The notes under the pieces were generated by a model. It was not told the origin of the DNA. It did not search any database and was given only the letters and a program-made list of their open reading frames with translations. A DNA stretch of 64,000 nucleotides from Kitasatospora sp. NBC_00458 (GTDB lineage: Bacteria; Actinomycetota; Actinomycetes; Streptomycetales; Streptomycetaceae), in NCBI RefSeq assembly GCF_036013975.1, contig NZ_CP107904.1, positions 3,969,001-4,033,000 of the forward strand, in the 5' to 3' direction. The position numbers were made by a program, and so were the translations under genes. Every line of letters begins with the position of its first letter. Within the stretch, counting starts at the first letter, position 1. Shown here piece after piece: positions 41,406 to 48,854 of this stretch.

Positions 41406-42310
41406 TGGCACGCGGCAAGCAGCCGGGCAAGGTCCAGCGCGCCCCCAAGGTCCACCGGGCCGTGGTCACGCACACCGTCGACGAGTTCGAGGCCGCGTTC
41501 TGGCCGGACGAGCAGCCGGTCGACAACGCGGTCGTGATGACCATGGGCGCCCTGCACGAGGGCCACGCCGCGCTCGTCCGCGCCGCCCGCCGGCAGGTCG
41601 GCCGGGACGGCCGGGTCGCCGTCACGGTCTTCGTCAACCCGCTGCAGTTCGGCGCCGGCGAGGACCTGGAGCGCTACCCGCGCACCCTGGACGAGGACGT
41701 GAAGCTCGCCGAGGCGAACGGCGCCGACGTGGTCTTCGCGCCGTCCGTCGACGAGGTCTACCCGAACGGCGAGCCGCAGGTGCGGCTGACCGCAGGTCCG
41801 ATGGGCGAGCGCTACGAGGGCGCCACCCGCCCCGGCCACTTCGACGGGATGCTGACCGTCGTCGCCAAGCTGCTGCACATCACCGACCCGGACTTCGCGT
41901 TCTTCGGCGAGAAGGACGCCCAGCAGCTGGCGATCGTCCGGCGGATGGTGGCCGACCTCGACTTCGACGTCGAGGTGGTCGGCGTGCCGACCGTCCGCGA
42001 GGAGGACGGCCTGGCGCTGTCCTCCCGCAACCGCTTCCTCTCCGCCGGGGAGCGCGAGCAGGCGCTCGCCCTCTCCAAGGCGCTGTTCGCCGGCCGCGAC
42101 GTCGCCGCGCAGGGCCCGAAGGCCGTGCGCGAGGCGGCCTCGGCCGTGCTCGACGCCGCCGACGGCGTCGAGCCCGACTACCTCGCCCTGCTCGACCCGC
42201 TCTCCTTCACCGAGGCGCCGGACGACTTCCAGGGCGAGGCGGTGCTGGCCGTCGCCGCGAAGGTGGGCCCGACCCGCCTGATCGACAACGTCCACGTCAT
42301 CTGCCGCTGA
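41405..42310 (+). CDS. panC: Pantothenate synthetase (pantoate-beta-alanine ligase)
   Basis: Joins pantoate and beta-alanine with ATP to form pantothenate. The 301-residue protein shows [18 protein letters not shown] (HxGH nucleotide motif), [48 protein letters not shown] and the KMSKS-like SSRNRFLS. About 25 basic residues precede the usual start. Its ATG shares one base with the previous stop (TAATG), so translation is coupled. panD follows 103 bp downstream and supplies beta-alanine. Confidence 0.97.
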   Translation: MARGKQPGKVQRAPKVHRAVVTHTVDEFEAAFWPDEQPVDNAVVMTMGALHEGHAALVRAARRQVGRDGRVAVTVFVNPLQFGAGEDLERYPRTLDEDVKLAEANGADVVFAPSVDEVYPNGEPQVRLTAGPMGERYEGATRPGHFDGMLTVVAKLLHITDPDFAFFGEKDAQQLAIVRRMVADLDFDVEVVGVPTVREEDGLALSSRNRFLSAGEREQALALSKALFAGRDVAAQGPKAVREAASAVLDAADGVEPDYLALLDPLSFTEAPDDFQGEAVLAVAAKVGPTRLIDNVHVICR

Positions 42311-42413
42311 GACGGTTCCCCCCGGTCCGCCCCTGGGCGGATCGGCGACTTTCCCGCAGAATCGTCCGGCAGCTGCAAACCCTCAGGCATGCACTCACAG
42401 GAGGCGTGACCAC

Positions 42414-42887
42414 ATGCTCCGCACCATGCTCAAGTCCAAGATCCACCGGGCCACCGTGACCCAGGCCGACCTGCACTACGTCGGCTCGGTCACGGTGGAC
42501 GAGGACCTGCTCGACGCCGCCGACCTGCTCCCGGGCGAGCTGGTCCACATCGTCGACATCAACAACGGCGCCCGGCTGGAGACCTACACCATCGCCGGCC
42601 CGCGCGGCTCCGGCGTGATCGGCATCAACGGCGCCGCCGCCCGCCTCGTCCACCCCGGTGACCTGGTCATCCTCATCGCCTACGGGCAGATGGACACCGC
42701 CGAGGCCAAGGGCTACGTCCCCAGGGTCGTCTTCGTCGACGACCGCAACCGGGTCACCGGTCTGGGCGGCGACCCGGCCGAGGCCGGGGAGGGCACCGGG
42801 CTGGTCCGCGGCGACCGGGTGGCGGCCCCGCCCGCCGCCGGGGGAGCGTACGGTGACGGCAACAGCGCGGCCCCGACCGCGCGCTGA
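42414..42887 (+). CDS. panD: Aspartate 1-decarboxylase
   Basis: Makes beta-alanine from aspartate for pantothenate. PanD is a pyruvoyl enzyme that cleaves itself between Gly24 and Ser25; both are present in [11 protein letters not shown], together with the essential Lys9 and Tyr58-type region ([31 protein letters not shown]). At 157 residues it carries about 25 extra C-terminal residues rich in Gly/Ala compared with common PanD. AGGAGG precedes the ATG. It is followed by nadB at 16 bp; both use aspartate. Confidence 0.97.
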   Translation: MLRTMLKSKIHRATVTQADLHYVGSVTVDEDLLDAADLLPGELVHIVDINNGARLETYTIAGPRGSGVIGINGAAARLVHPGDLVILIAYGQMDTAEAKGYVPRVVFVDDRNRVTGLGGDPAEAGEGTGLVRGDRVAAPPAAGGAYGDGNSAAPTAR

Positions 42888-42903
42888 AGGAGCCACTGAA
42901 GCC

Positions 42904-44577
42904 ATGTCCGCCACGCACCGCCTCGTCGCCCCCGCGCCCGGCTGGACCACCACGACCGACGTCGTGGTGGTCGGCTCCGGCGTGGCCGGGCTCACCGTCG
43001 CCCTCAACGCCCGCAAGGCCGGCCTGCGGGCCCTGGTGGTCACCAAGGCGATGCTGGACGACGGCTCCACCCGCTGGGCCCAGGGGGGCATAGCCGCCGC
43101 CCTGGGCGAGGGCGACACCCCCGAACAGCACCTCGAAGACACCCTGGTGGCCGGCGCCGGCCTCTGCGACGAGGACGCCGTCCGCACCCTGGTCACCGAG
43201 GGCCCGGACGCCGTCCGCCGGCTGATCGCGGTCGGCGCCGCGTTCGACCGGGGCGAGGACGGCGAGATCCTGCTCACCCGCGAGGGCGGCCACCACCGGC
43301 GCCGGATCGCCCACGCCGGCGGGGACGCCACCGGCGCCGAGATATCGCGCGCCCTGGTCACCGCCGTCCGCGAGGACACCGGCATCGAGCTGATCGAGCA
43401 CGCCCTCGTCCTCGACCTGCTCACCGACGCCGACGGCCACGCCGCCGGCCTCACCCTGCACGTGATGGGCGAGGGCCAGCGGGACGGCGTCGGCGCCGTC
43501 CTGGCCCGCGCGGTGGTGCTCGCCACCGGCGGCATGGGCCAGGTCTTCTCGGCCACCACCAACCCGGCGGTCTCCACCGGCGACGGCGTGGCGCTCGCGC
43601 TGCGGGCCGGCGCCGAGGTCACCGACCTGGAGTTCGTCCAGTTCCACCCGACCGTGCTCTGGCTCGGCCCGGAGGCCGAGGGCCAGCAGCCCCTGGTCTC
43701 GGAGGCCGTCCGCGGCGAGGGCGCCCACCTGGTCGACGGCACCGGCACCCGGTTCATGCTCGGACGGCACGAACTGGCCGAACTGGCCCCGCGCGACATC
43801 GTCGCCAAGGCCATCACCCGGCAGATGCAGCTCCACGGCACCGAGCACATGTACCTGGACGGGCGGCACTTCGGCGCCGCCATGTGGGAGCAGCGGTTCC
43901 CGACCATCCTGGCCTCCTGCCGGGCGCACGGCATCGACCCGGTCACCGAGCCGATCCCGGTCGCCCCGGCCGCGCACTACGCCTCCGGCGGCATCCGCAC
44001 CGACGAGCACGGCCGGACCACCGTCCCCGGCCTGTACGCCTGCGGCGAGGTCGCCTGCACCGGCGTGCACGGGGCCAACCGGCTCGCGTCCAACTCGCTG
44101 CTGGAGGGCCTGGTCTTCGCCGAGCGGATCGCCGCCGACCTGGCCGCGCGGCACGCGGCCGGCGACCTGACCGAGCGGCCGGTGGACGTGGCCGCGGCCC
44201 GGGCCGCCCGCCCGGTGCCGCTGCCCGCCCCCGAGGCGCGCGCCGAGATCCAGCGGCTGATGTCGCGCGGCGCGGGCGTGCTGCGCTCGGCCTCCTCGAT
44301 GGCCGCCACCACGGCCGGGCTGGCGCTGCTCGCCGAGCAGGCGCTCACCCACGTCGCCGAGGAGAAGCCGGCCGACCCCCGGGTGGAGACCTGGGAGGCC
44401 GCCAACCTGCTCCTGGTCGCCAGCGCCCTGGTCACCGCCGCCACCCAGCGCGCCGAGACCCGCGGCTGCCACTGGCGCGAGGACTTCCCGGAACGGGACG
44501 ACGCGCACTGGCGACGCCACCTGATCACCACCCTCACCACCTCCGGCGACCTTGTCAGCACCCCCGAGGAGCAGTAA
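42904..44577 (+). CDS. nadB: L-aspartate oxidase
   Basis: FAD enzyme that oxidises aspartate to iminoaspartate, first step of de novo NAD synthesis. The 557-residue protein has the dinucleotide motif VVVVGSGVAGLTVALNARKA, STRWAQGGIAAAL, HPTVLWL, and the GGIRTDEHGRTTVPGLYACG and GANRLASNSLLEGLVF signatures of the fumarate-reductase flavoprotein family. GAAGGAG lies ahead of the ATG. The quinolinate synthase gene nadA is not in this cluster and must be elsewhere. nadC follows 4 bp later. Confidence 0.97.
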   Translation: MSATHRLVAPAPGWTTTTDVVVVGSGVAGLTVALNARKAGLRALVVTKAMLDDGSTRWAQGGIAAALGEGDTPEQHLEDTLVAGAGLCDEDAVRTLVTEGPDAVRRLIAVGAAFDRGEDGEILLTREGGHHRRRIAHAGGDATGAEISRALVTAVREDTGIELIEHALVLDLLTDADGHAAGLTLHVMGEGQRDGVGAVLARAVVLATGGMGQVFSATTNPAVSTGDGVALALRAGAEVTDLEFVQFHPTVLWLGPEAEGQQPLVSEAVRGEGAHLVDGTGTRFMLGRHELAELAPRDIVAKAITRQMQLHGTEHMYLDGRHFGAAMWEQRFPTILASCRAHGIDPVTEPIPVAPAAHYASGGIRTDEHGRTTVPGLYACGEVACTGVHGANRLASNSLLEGLVFAERIAADLAARHAAGDLTERPVDVAAARAARPVPLPAPEARAEIQRLMSRGAGVLRSASSMAATTAGLALLAEQALTHVAEEKPADPRVETWEAANLLLVASALVTAATQRAETRGCHWREDFPERDDAHWRRHLITTLTTSGDLVSTPEEQ

Positions 44578-44581
44578 CACC

Positions 44582-45553
44582 ATGACCGACACGACCCACA
44601 CGCACGAGGAACTCCCGATGGCCGACGGCTGCGGCGACGGCTGCGCCTGCGGGGACGGCGAGGGCTACGAGACCGGCCTGGACCCGCAGCTCGCCGAGCT
44701 GCTGGAGGAGGCCGGCCTGGACCCGGTCGAGGTCGAGGACATCGCCACCCTCGCGCTGGCCGAGGACCTCGCCGGCGGCGAGGACGTCACCTCGGTCGCC
44801 ACCGTGCCGGCCGACGCCGTCGCCACCGCCGACTTCACCGCGCGCCAGGCCGGCGTGGTGGCCGGCCTGCGGATCGCCGAGGCGGTCCTCTCGCTGGTCT
44901 GCGAGGAGGAGTTCGAGGTCGAGCGGCACGTCCAGGACGGCGACCGGGTCGAGGCCGGCCAGGTGCTGCTCTCGGTCCGCTCCCGCACCCGGGACCTGCT
45001 GACCGCCGAGCGCAGCGCGCTCAACCTGCTCTGCCACCTGTCCGGCATCGCGACCGCCACCCGGGCCTGGTCGGACGTCCTGGAGGGCACCGGAGCGGTG
45101 GTCCGCGACACCCGCAAGACCACCCCGGGCCTGCGCGCGCTGGAGAAGTTCGCGGTCCGCTGCGGCGGCGGCGCCAACCACCGGATGGCGCTCTCCGACG
45201 CGGCCCTGGTCAAGGACAACCACGTGATCGCGGCCGGCGGCGTCGCCGAGGCCTTCCTGGCCGTCCGGGCCGCCTACCCCGAGCTGCCGGTCGAGGTCGA
45301 GGTCGACACCCTGGAGCAGATCCCGCCGGTGCTGGACGCCGGGGCGGACCTGATCCTGCTGGACAACTTCACCGTCGCCCAGCTGACCGAGGCCGTCGCG
45401 CTGGTGGCGGGCCGGGCCCGGCTGGAGGCGTCCGGCGGACTGACCCTGGCCACCGCGCGCGAGGTCGCCCAGACTGGTGTCGACTACCTGGCGGTGGGGG
45501 CGCTCACCCACTCCTCCCCGATCCTGGACATCGGACTGGACCTGCGCGCCTGA
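44582..45553 (+). CDS. nadC: Nicotinate-nucleotide pyrophosphorylase (quinolinate PRTase)
   Basis: Converts quinolinate and PRPP to nicotinate mononucleotide with loss of CO2. Core motifs: LAEDLAGGEDVTSVAT, RSALNLLCHLSGIAT, RDTRKTTPGLRALEK, VRCGGGANHRMALSD, VEVEVDTLEQ and ILLDNFT. The N-terminus carries an unusual His/Cys-rich extension (HTH at 6-8; C17, C21, C23 in GCGDGCACGDG). The ATG at 44582 lies 4 bp after nadB with GAGGAG upstream; the ATG at 44618 has GAGGAA upstream and would shorten but not remove the Cys cluster. Length is 323 residues. Confidence 0.96.
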   Translation: MTDTTHTHEELPMADGCGDGCACGDGEGYETGLDPQLAELLEEAGLDPVEVEDIATLALAEDLAGGEDVTSVATVPADAVATADFTARQAGVVAGLRIAEAVLSLVCEEEFEVERHVQDGDRVEAGQVLLSVRSRTRDLLTAERSALNLLCHLSGIATATRAWSDVLEGTGAVVRDTRKTTPGLRALEKFAVRCGGGANHRMALSDAALVKDNHVIAAGGVAEAFLAVRAAYPELPVEVEVDTLEQIPPVLDAGADLILLDNFTVAQLTEAVALVAGRARLEASGGLTLATAREVAQTGVDYLAVGALTHSSPILDIGLDLRA

Positions 45554-45575
45554 CCCGCCCGCCGCTCCGACCGCC

Positions 45576-45636
45576 CCGTGATCTGCCCGGCCCCTGATCT
45601 GCTCGGCCCCTGATCCGCCCGTCCGCTGATCCTCGA
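45576..45636. repeat. Tandem CCTGATCTGC-type repeats before coaX
   Basis: Imperfect tandem units of about 18 bp (CCCTGATCTGCTCGGCC and variants) occupy the gap between nadC and coaX. No gene. They could be a decayed duplication. Confidence 0.55.
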
Positions 45637-45651
45637 CGCAGAAAGCACCCC

Positions 45652-46440
45652 ATGCTGCTCACCATCGACGTCGGCAACACCCAGACCACCCTCGGCCTGT
45701 TCGGCGGCGAGGAAGTGGTCGAGACCTGGCGGATCTCCACCGATCCGCGCCGTTCGGCCGACGAGCTGGCGGTGCTGCTGCACGGGCTGATGGGCTCGCA
45801 CACGGCGATCGCCGACGCGACGGTCGAGGGCCTGGCGATCTGCTCGTCCGTCCCCTCCGTGCTCCACGAGTTCCGCGAGGTGACGCGCCGGTACTACGGC
45901 GACGTCCCCGCGGTGATCGTGGAGCCGGGGGTGAAGACGGGGGTGCACGTCCTGATGGACAACCCCAAGGAGGTCGGCGCCGACCGGATCGTCAACGCGC
46001 TGGCCGCCAACCACCTCTACGGCGGCCCGTGCATCGTGGTCGACTTCGGCACCGCCACCACCTTCGACGCGGTCAACGCCCGCGGCGACTACGTCGGCGG
46101 TGCGATCGCCCCCGGCATCGAGATCTCGGTCGAGGCGCTCGGCAACCGCGGCGCCCTGCTCCGCAAGATCGAGCTGACCCGCCCGCGCAACGTGATCGGC
46201 AAGAACACCGTCGAGGGCATGCAGTCCGGCATCCTCTACGGCTTCGCCGGCCAGGTCGACGGCCTGGTCGACCGGATGGCCCGGGAGCTCTCCAAGGACC
46301 CGGACGACGTCCAGGTGATCGCCACCGGCGGCCTGGCCCCCCTGGTCCTCGGCGAGGCCGGCTCGATCGACGTCCACGAGCCCTGGCTGACCCTGATCGG
46401 CCTCCGGCTCGTCTTCGAACGCAACCGCCCGGCCGCCTGA
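45652..46440 (+). CDS. coaX: Type III pantothenate kinase
   Basis: Phosphorylates pantothenate, the first step of CoA synthesis, and completes the pathway begun by panC and panD upstream. The 262-residue ASKHA-fold protein has MLLTIDVGNTQTTLGLF (phosphate loop), GADRIVNALAA, VDFGTATTFDAVN (catalytic Asp region), GGAIAPGIEISVEAL and the C-terminal ATGGLAP. Type III enzymes are not feedback-inhibited by CoA. The ATG has GCAGAAAG upstream. A hairpin at 46474 ends the unit. Confidence 0.96.
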   Translation: MLLTIDVGNTQTTLGLFGGEEVVETWRISTDPRRSADELAVLLHGLMGSHTAIADATVEGLAICSSVPSVLHEFREVTRRYYGDVPAVIVEPGVKTGVHVLMDNPKEVGADRIVNALAANHLYGGPCIVVDFGTATTFDAVNARGDYVGGAIAPGIEISVEALGNRGALLRKIELTRPRNVIGKNTVEGMQSGILYGFAGQVDGLVDRMARELSKDPDDVQVIATGGLAPLVLGEAGSIDVHEPWLTLIGLRLVFERNRPAA

Positions 46441-46473
46441 CCGTCGCGAACCCCCCACCCCCGCACCGCACCT

Positions 46474-46505
46474 GACGGCGCGTCCGGACCTCCGGGCGCG
46501 CCGTC
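46474..46505 (+). terminator. Terminator after coaX
   Basis: A 14-bp stem with one G-T pair (46474-46487 with 46492-46505) and loop ACCT, 34 bp after the coaX stop. Confidence 0.8.
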
Positions 46506-46520
46506 GCCGCGCGGCGGCAC

Positions 46521-46536
46521 TGTGACGGACGTCACA
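46521..46536. promoter_or_regulatory. Perfect Crp-type palindrome
   Basis: TGTGACGGACGTCACA is a perfect TGTGA-N6-TCACA palindrome and fits the GTG-N6-GNCAC motif I recall for Streptomyces Crp. It lies 161 bp upstream of the LuxR-type regulator gene and after the coaX terminator, so it most likely controls the downstream gene. Confidence 0.65.
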
Positions 46537-46696
46537 CGTGAACGAAGGGGACATTCACCCACGGTTCACCCGCCGCCACCCAGAGCCACCGTGCACGCAG
46601 GGGCACGGGGCGCGGCACCCCGTGCTAATTTTCACGCCACGGGGCCCCGGGCACCCGTCCCTCCCGACCGGAGGGACCGCACGCTCTGGGGGGAAG

Positions 46697-46978
46697 ATGC
46701 ATGGATCAGGCACGGCCATCGACACGGTTCTGGACGACCTCCGCACGTCGGCGTCCCGGATCGGCAGTCTGAGCGGGCGCCAGGAGGAGGTCCTCCGGCT
46801 ACTCGTCCTGGACCTCTCCAACCGCGAGGTCGCCGACCGCCTGGGAATCACCGAGCGCACCGTCAAGGCCCACGTCGCCGCCCTGATGGACCGCCTCGGG
46901 GTGGACTCGCGACTGCGCCTGGCCATGGTCGCGCTCTTCCACCGGCTGTCGGACTGTCCTTGCGGACAATGGTCGTGA
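46697..46978 (+). CDS. Small stand-alone LuxR-type DNA-binding protein
   Basis: A 93-residue protein consisting mostly of one LuxR/GerE helix-turn-helix: LSGRQEEVLRLLVLDLSNRE and TERTVKAHVAALMDRLGVDS. There is no receiver or ligand domain; the first 25 residues are short and the C-terminus ends in SDCPCGQWS with a CxC pair. GGGGGGAAG abuts the ATG at 46697. It is the first gene of an accessory block (46.5-52.5 kb) and may regulate it. What it responds to is not visible; the CxC could be a redox or metal site. Confidence 0.88.
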   Translation: MHGSGTAIDTVLDDLRTSASRIGSLSGRQEEVLRLLVLDLSNREVADRLGITERTVKAHVAALMDRLGVDSRLRLAMVALFHRLSDCPCGQWS

Positions 46979-47118
46979 CTCGAACGATCACCTAGATTCA
47001 AGGCAGCCGGGGGTTCTTCGCGCACTTCCCCGGCAGCTCTTGGGGGGGAGCAGGTGCGCTCCTCTCCTTCGCGGTCCCGTCGGCGCGACGCCGACGGGCG
47101 GTCCGAAGGAATCTTCCG

Positions 47119-47547
47119 ATGAAGCTCAAGCGAACCACCGCCGCGGGCGCGGTCGCGCTCGCCGTCGCGGGCGCCGGTCTGGCGGCCGCCCCGCAGGCCT
47201 CCGCGACGTCCATCGACTGCCACAGGTACAGCGCCTGCCTGTACTACAACTCCAGCTCGCACGGCTACGGCGCCTACTTCGAGCAGACCTACGACATCCC
47301 CAACTACACCCCGGCGAACCAGGTTCCCTACAAGTTCGGCCCCGGTGCCTTCGGCAGCAGCGGAGCCGGGGTGAACGTCAAGAACCACGCCGCCTACGTC
47401 GACAACTGGCACCCGTACTCGTCCTTCACCGTGTACGAGTTCAGCGCGGGCGGCGGCAGCGGCCGGGTCGACTGGATCGCCGCCTACGGCGACGCGGACC
47501 TGACGGTCACCCACGACAACAACGCCGCAGGCAAGTTCACCGGCTGA
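47119..47547 (+). CDS. Secreted peptidase-inhibitor I36-like protein
   Basis: A 142-residue exported protein with signal peptide MKLKRTTAAGAVALAVAGAG... cleaved near ASA|TSI. The mature part begins with IDCHRYSACLYYNSSSHGYG, the Cys-x5-Cys-Leu-Tyr-Tyr-Asn pattern seen in peptidase inhibitor family I36 (Streptomyces metalloproteinase inhibitor-like, crystallin-type fold), followed by aromatic, Gly-rich beta sequence (NHAAYVDNW, VYEFSAGGGSGR). Only the first two cysteines are present, so inhibitor activity is uncertain. It lies 140 bp after the LuxR-type gene and is closed by a perfect 36-bp palindrome. Confidence 0.85.
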   Translation: MKLKRTTAAGAVALAVAGAGLAAAPQASATSIDCHRYSACLYYNSSSHGYGAYFEQTYDIPNYTPANQVPYKFGPGAFGSSGAGVNVKNHAAYVDNWHPYSSFTVYEFSAGGGSGRVDWIAAYGDADLTVTHDNNAAGKFTG

Positions 47548-47552
47548 CCCGC

Positions 47553-47588
47553 TCCGGCCGGCCGCGGGGCGCCCCGCGGCCGGCCGGA
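47553..47588 (+). terminator. Perfect 36-bp palindrome after the I36-like gene
   Basis: Two 18-nt arms (47553-47570 and 47571-47588) are exact reverse complements with no spacer, 5 bp after the stop at 47547. In RNA it forms a long GC hairpin. Confidence 0.88.
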
Positions 47589-47620
47589 ACCTCCCGACTC
47601 CTGGAGACCGGTACCACGCC

Positions 47621-48577
47621 ATGACCCCGTCCCGCCCGGCCGTCCCGCCCCCGACGAGGCTGCTCCTCGCGGGGGCCGCACTGCTGCTCGCCACCGCCTG
47701 CACCGGCGGCCCACCCGGCGGGGGCGGTGACGGAGCGACACCCGCCGCCGCCCCGGCCGTCTCCTCGACGCCGAAGATCACCACGGCGGCCGACCGGTCG
47801 CTGCCGATCGACCCGTACCTGCTGAGCTACGAGCAGCGCGACCAGCTGGAGCGGGCCCACGCCGTGCTGCTGAGCCGCTGCATGGCCCGGTTCGGCATCG
47901 ACTACCGGGCGCAGCCGCAGATCCCCTCCGGCAACCGGCCCCGGAGCCGCACCGACCGGCGGTACCTGGAGTCGGACGCCGCGACGGCGCAGGCCTACGG
48001 CTACCACGCCGAGGAGGGCGACCGGCCGGTCCCGCCCCCCGCCCAGCCCCAGCTGTCCGGTGCCGCGAACATGGTGCTGAGCGGCACCGCGGACGCCGGC
48101 GGCAAAACCGGTCCCGGCGGGCAGGACTACAACGGCTCGAAGGTCCCGAACGGCGGCTGCATCGGCGAGGCCAAGGAGAAGCTGGGCGCCGACGCGTCCA
48201 ACAGCGGCGGGGGCGACGCCCAGCTCGCCCGGGACATCGACGCCTCCGCCCGCGGGAGGTCGAAGACCGACGACCGCGTCACCGGCACCTTCAGGGCCTG
48301 GTCCGACTGCATGAAGGGCAGGGGCTTCGACTACCCGGACCCGATCAAGGTCCTGGACGACCCGCGCTGGGCCTCCGCCGCACCCACCGACGTCGAGCGC
48401 AACACGGCGGTGGCCGACGTCGCCTGCAAGGAGCAGGCCAACGTGGTCGGCGTCTGGTTCTCCGTCGAGGCGGCGTACGAGTCCCAGCTCATCGAGCAGA
48501 ACGCCCCGGCCCTCGCCCGGATCCGCAAGGACAACGAGGACCGGCTCCGGGCCGCCGCCCAGGCCCTCGCCTCCTGA
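47621..48577 (+). CDS. Lipoprotein of unknown function
   Basis: A 318-residue protein with a lipoprotein signal (LLLAGAALLLATAC, lipobox LATAC; acyl-cysteine near residue 27) and a Gly/Pro-rich linker. The exported domain has four spaced cysteines: LSRCMARFGIDY, NGGCIGEAKEKL, WSDCMKGRGFDYPDP and ADVACKEQAN. The repeated C-M-x3-G-F/I pattern suggests two related subdomains stapled by disulfides. I recall lipoproteins of this style next to peptidoglycan-binding adaptor/ABC sets in actinomycetes, but no function is known to me. It precedes such a set here by 277 bp. Confidence 0.88.
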   Translation: MTPSRPAVPPPTRLLLAGAALLLATACTGGPPGGGGDGATPAAAPAVSSTPKITTAADRSLPIDPYLLSYEQRDQLERAHAVLLSRCMARFGIDYRAQPQIPSGNRPRSRTDRRYLESDAATAQAYGYHAEEGDRPVPPPAQPQLSGAANMVLSGTADAGGKTGPGGQDYNGSKVPNGGCIGEAKEKLGADASNSGGGDAQLARDIDASARGRSKTDDRVTGTFRAWSDCMKGRGFDYPDPIKVLDDPRWASAAPTDVERNTAVADVACKEQANVVGVWFSVEAAYESQLIEQNAPALARIRKDNEDRLRAAAQALAS

Positions 48578-48854
48578 GGTGCGATCCGGGCCGGGGGCGG
48601 CCCGGACGGGAGTCCGGGAAGGCCGTCGGCTCGGCCGGCCACCGGGGGTGCGGTTCCGGGTGCGCTCGCAGGCGGGGCGGCGGCCGGTCGGGCGGAACGC
48701 CCAGGTCCTGGCGGAGGCCGCCGGCGCCGAACGGCGCAGCGCCCGGGCGGCACCCCGGGAAGTGGCCGGGGCGAACTGAGGGACCGGCCTGACGGGGAGT
48801 CAGCCGGTCTGTATATGTGGATGGTTGGTTCAGCCGACCGGAGCGGGGTGGGGC

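Noticed and set aside
48579..48779. 66-codon open frame after the lipoprotein gene
   Set aside because: No ribosome site, no signal or domain, and Arg/Gly-rich composition; treated as untranslated spacer.
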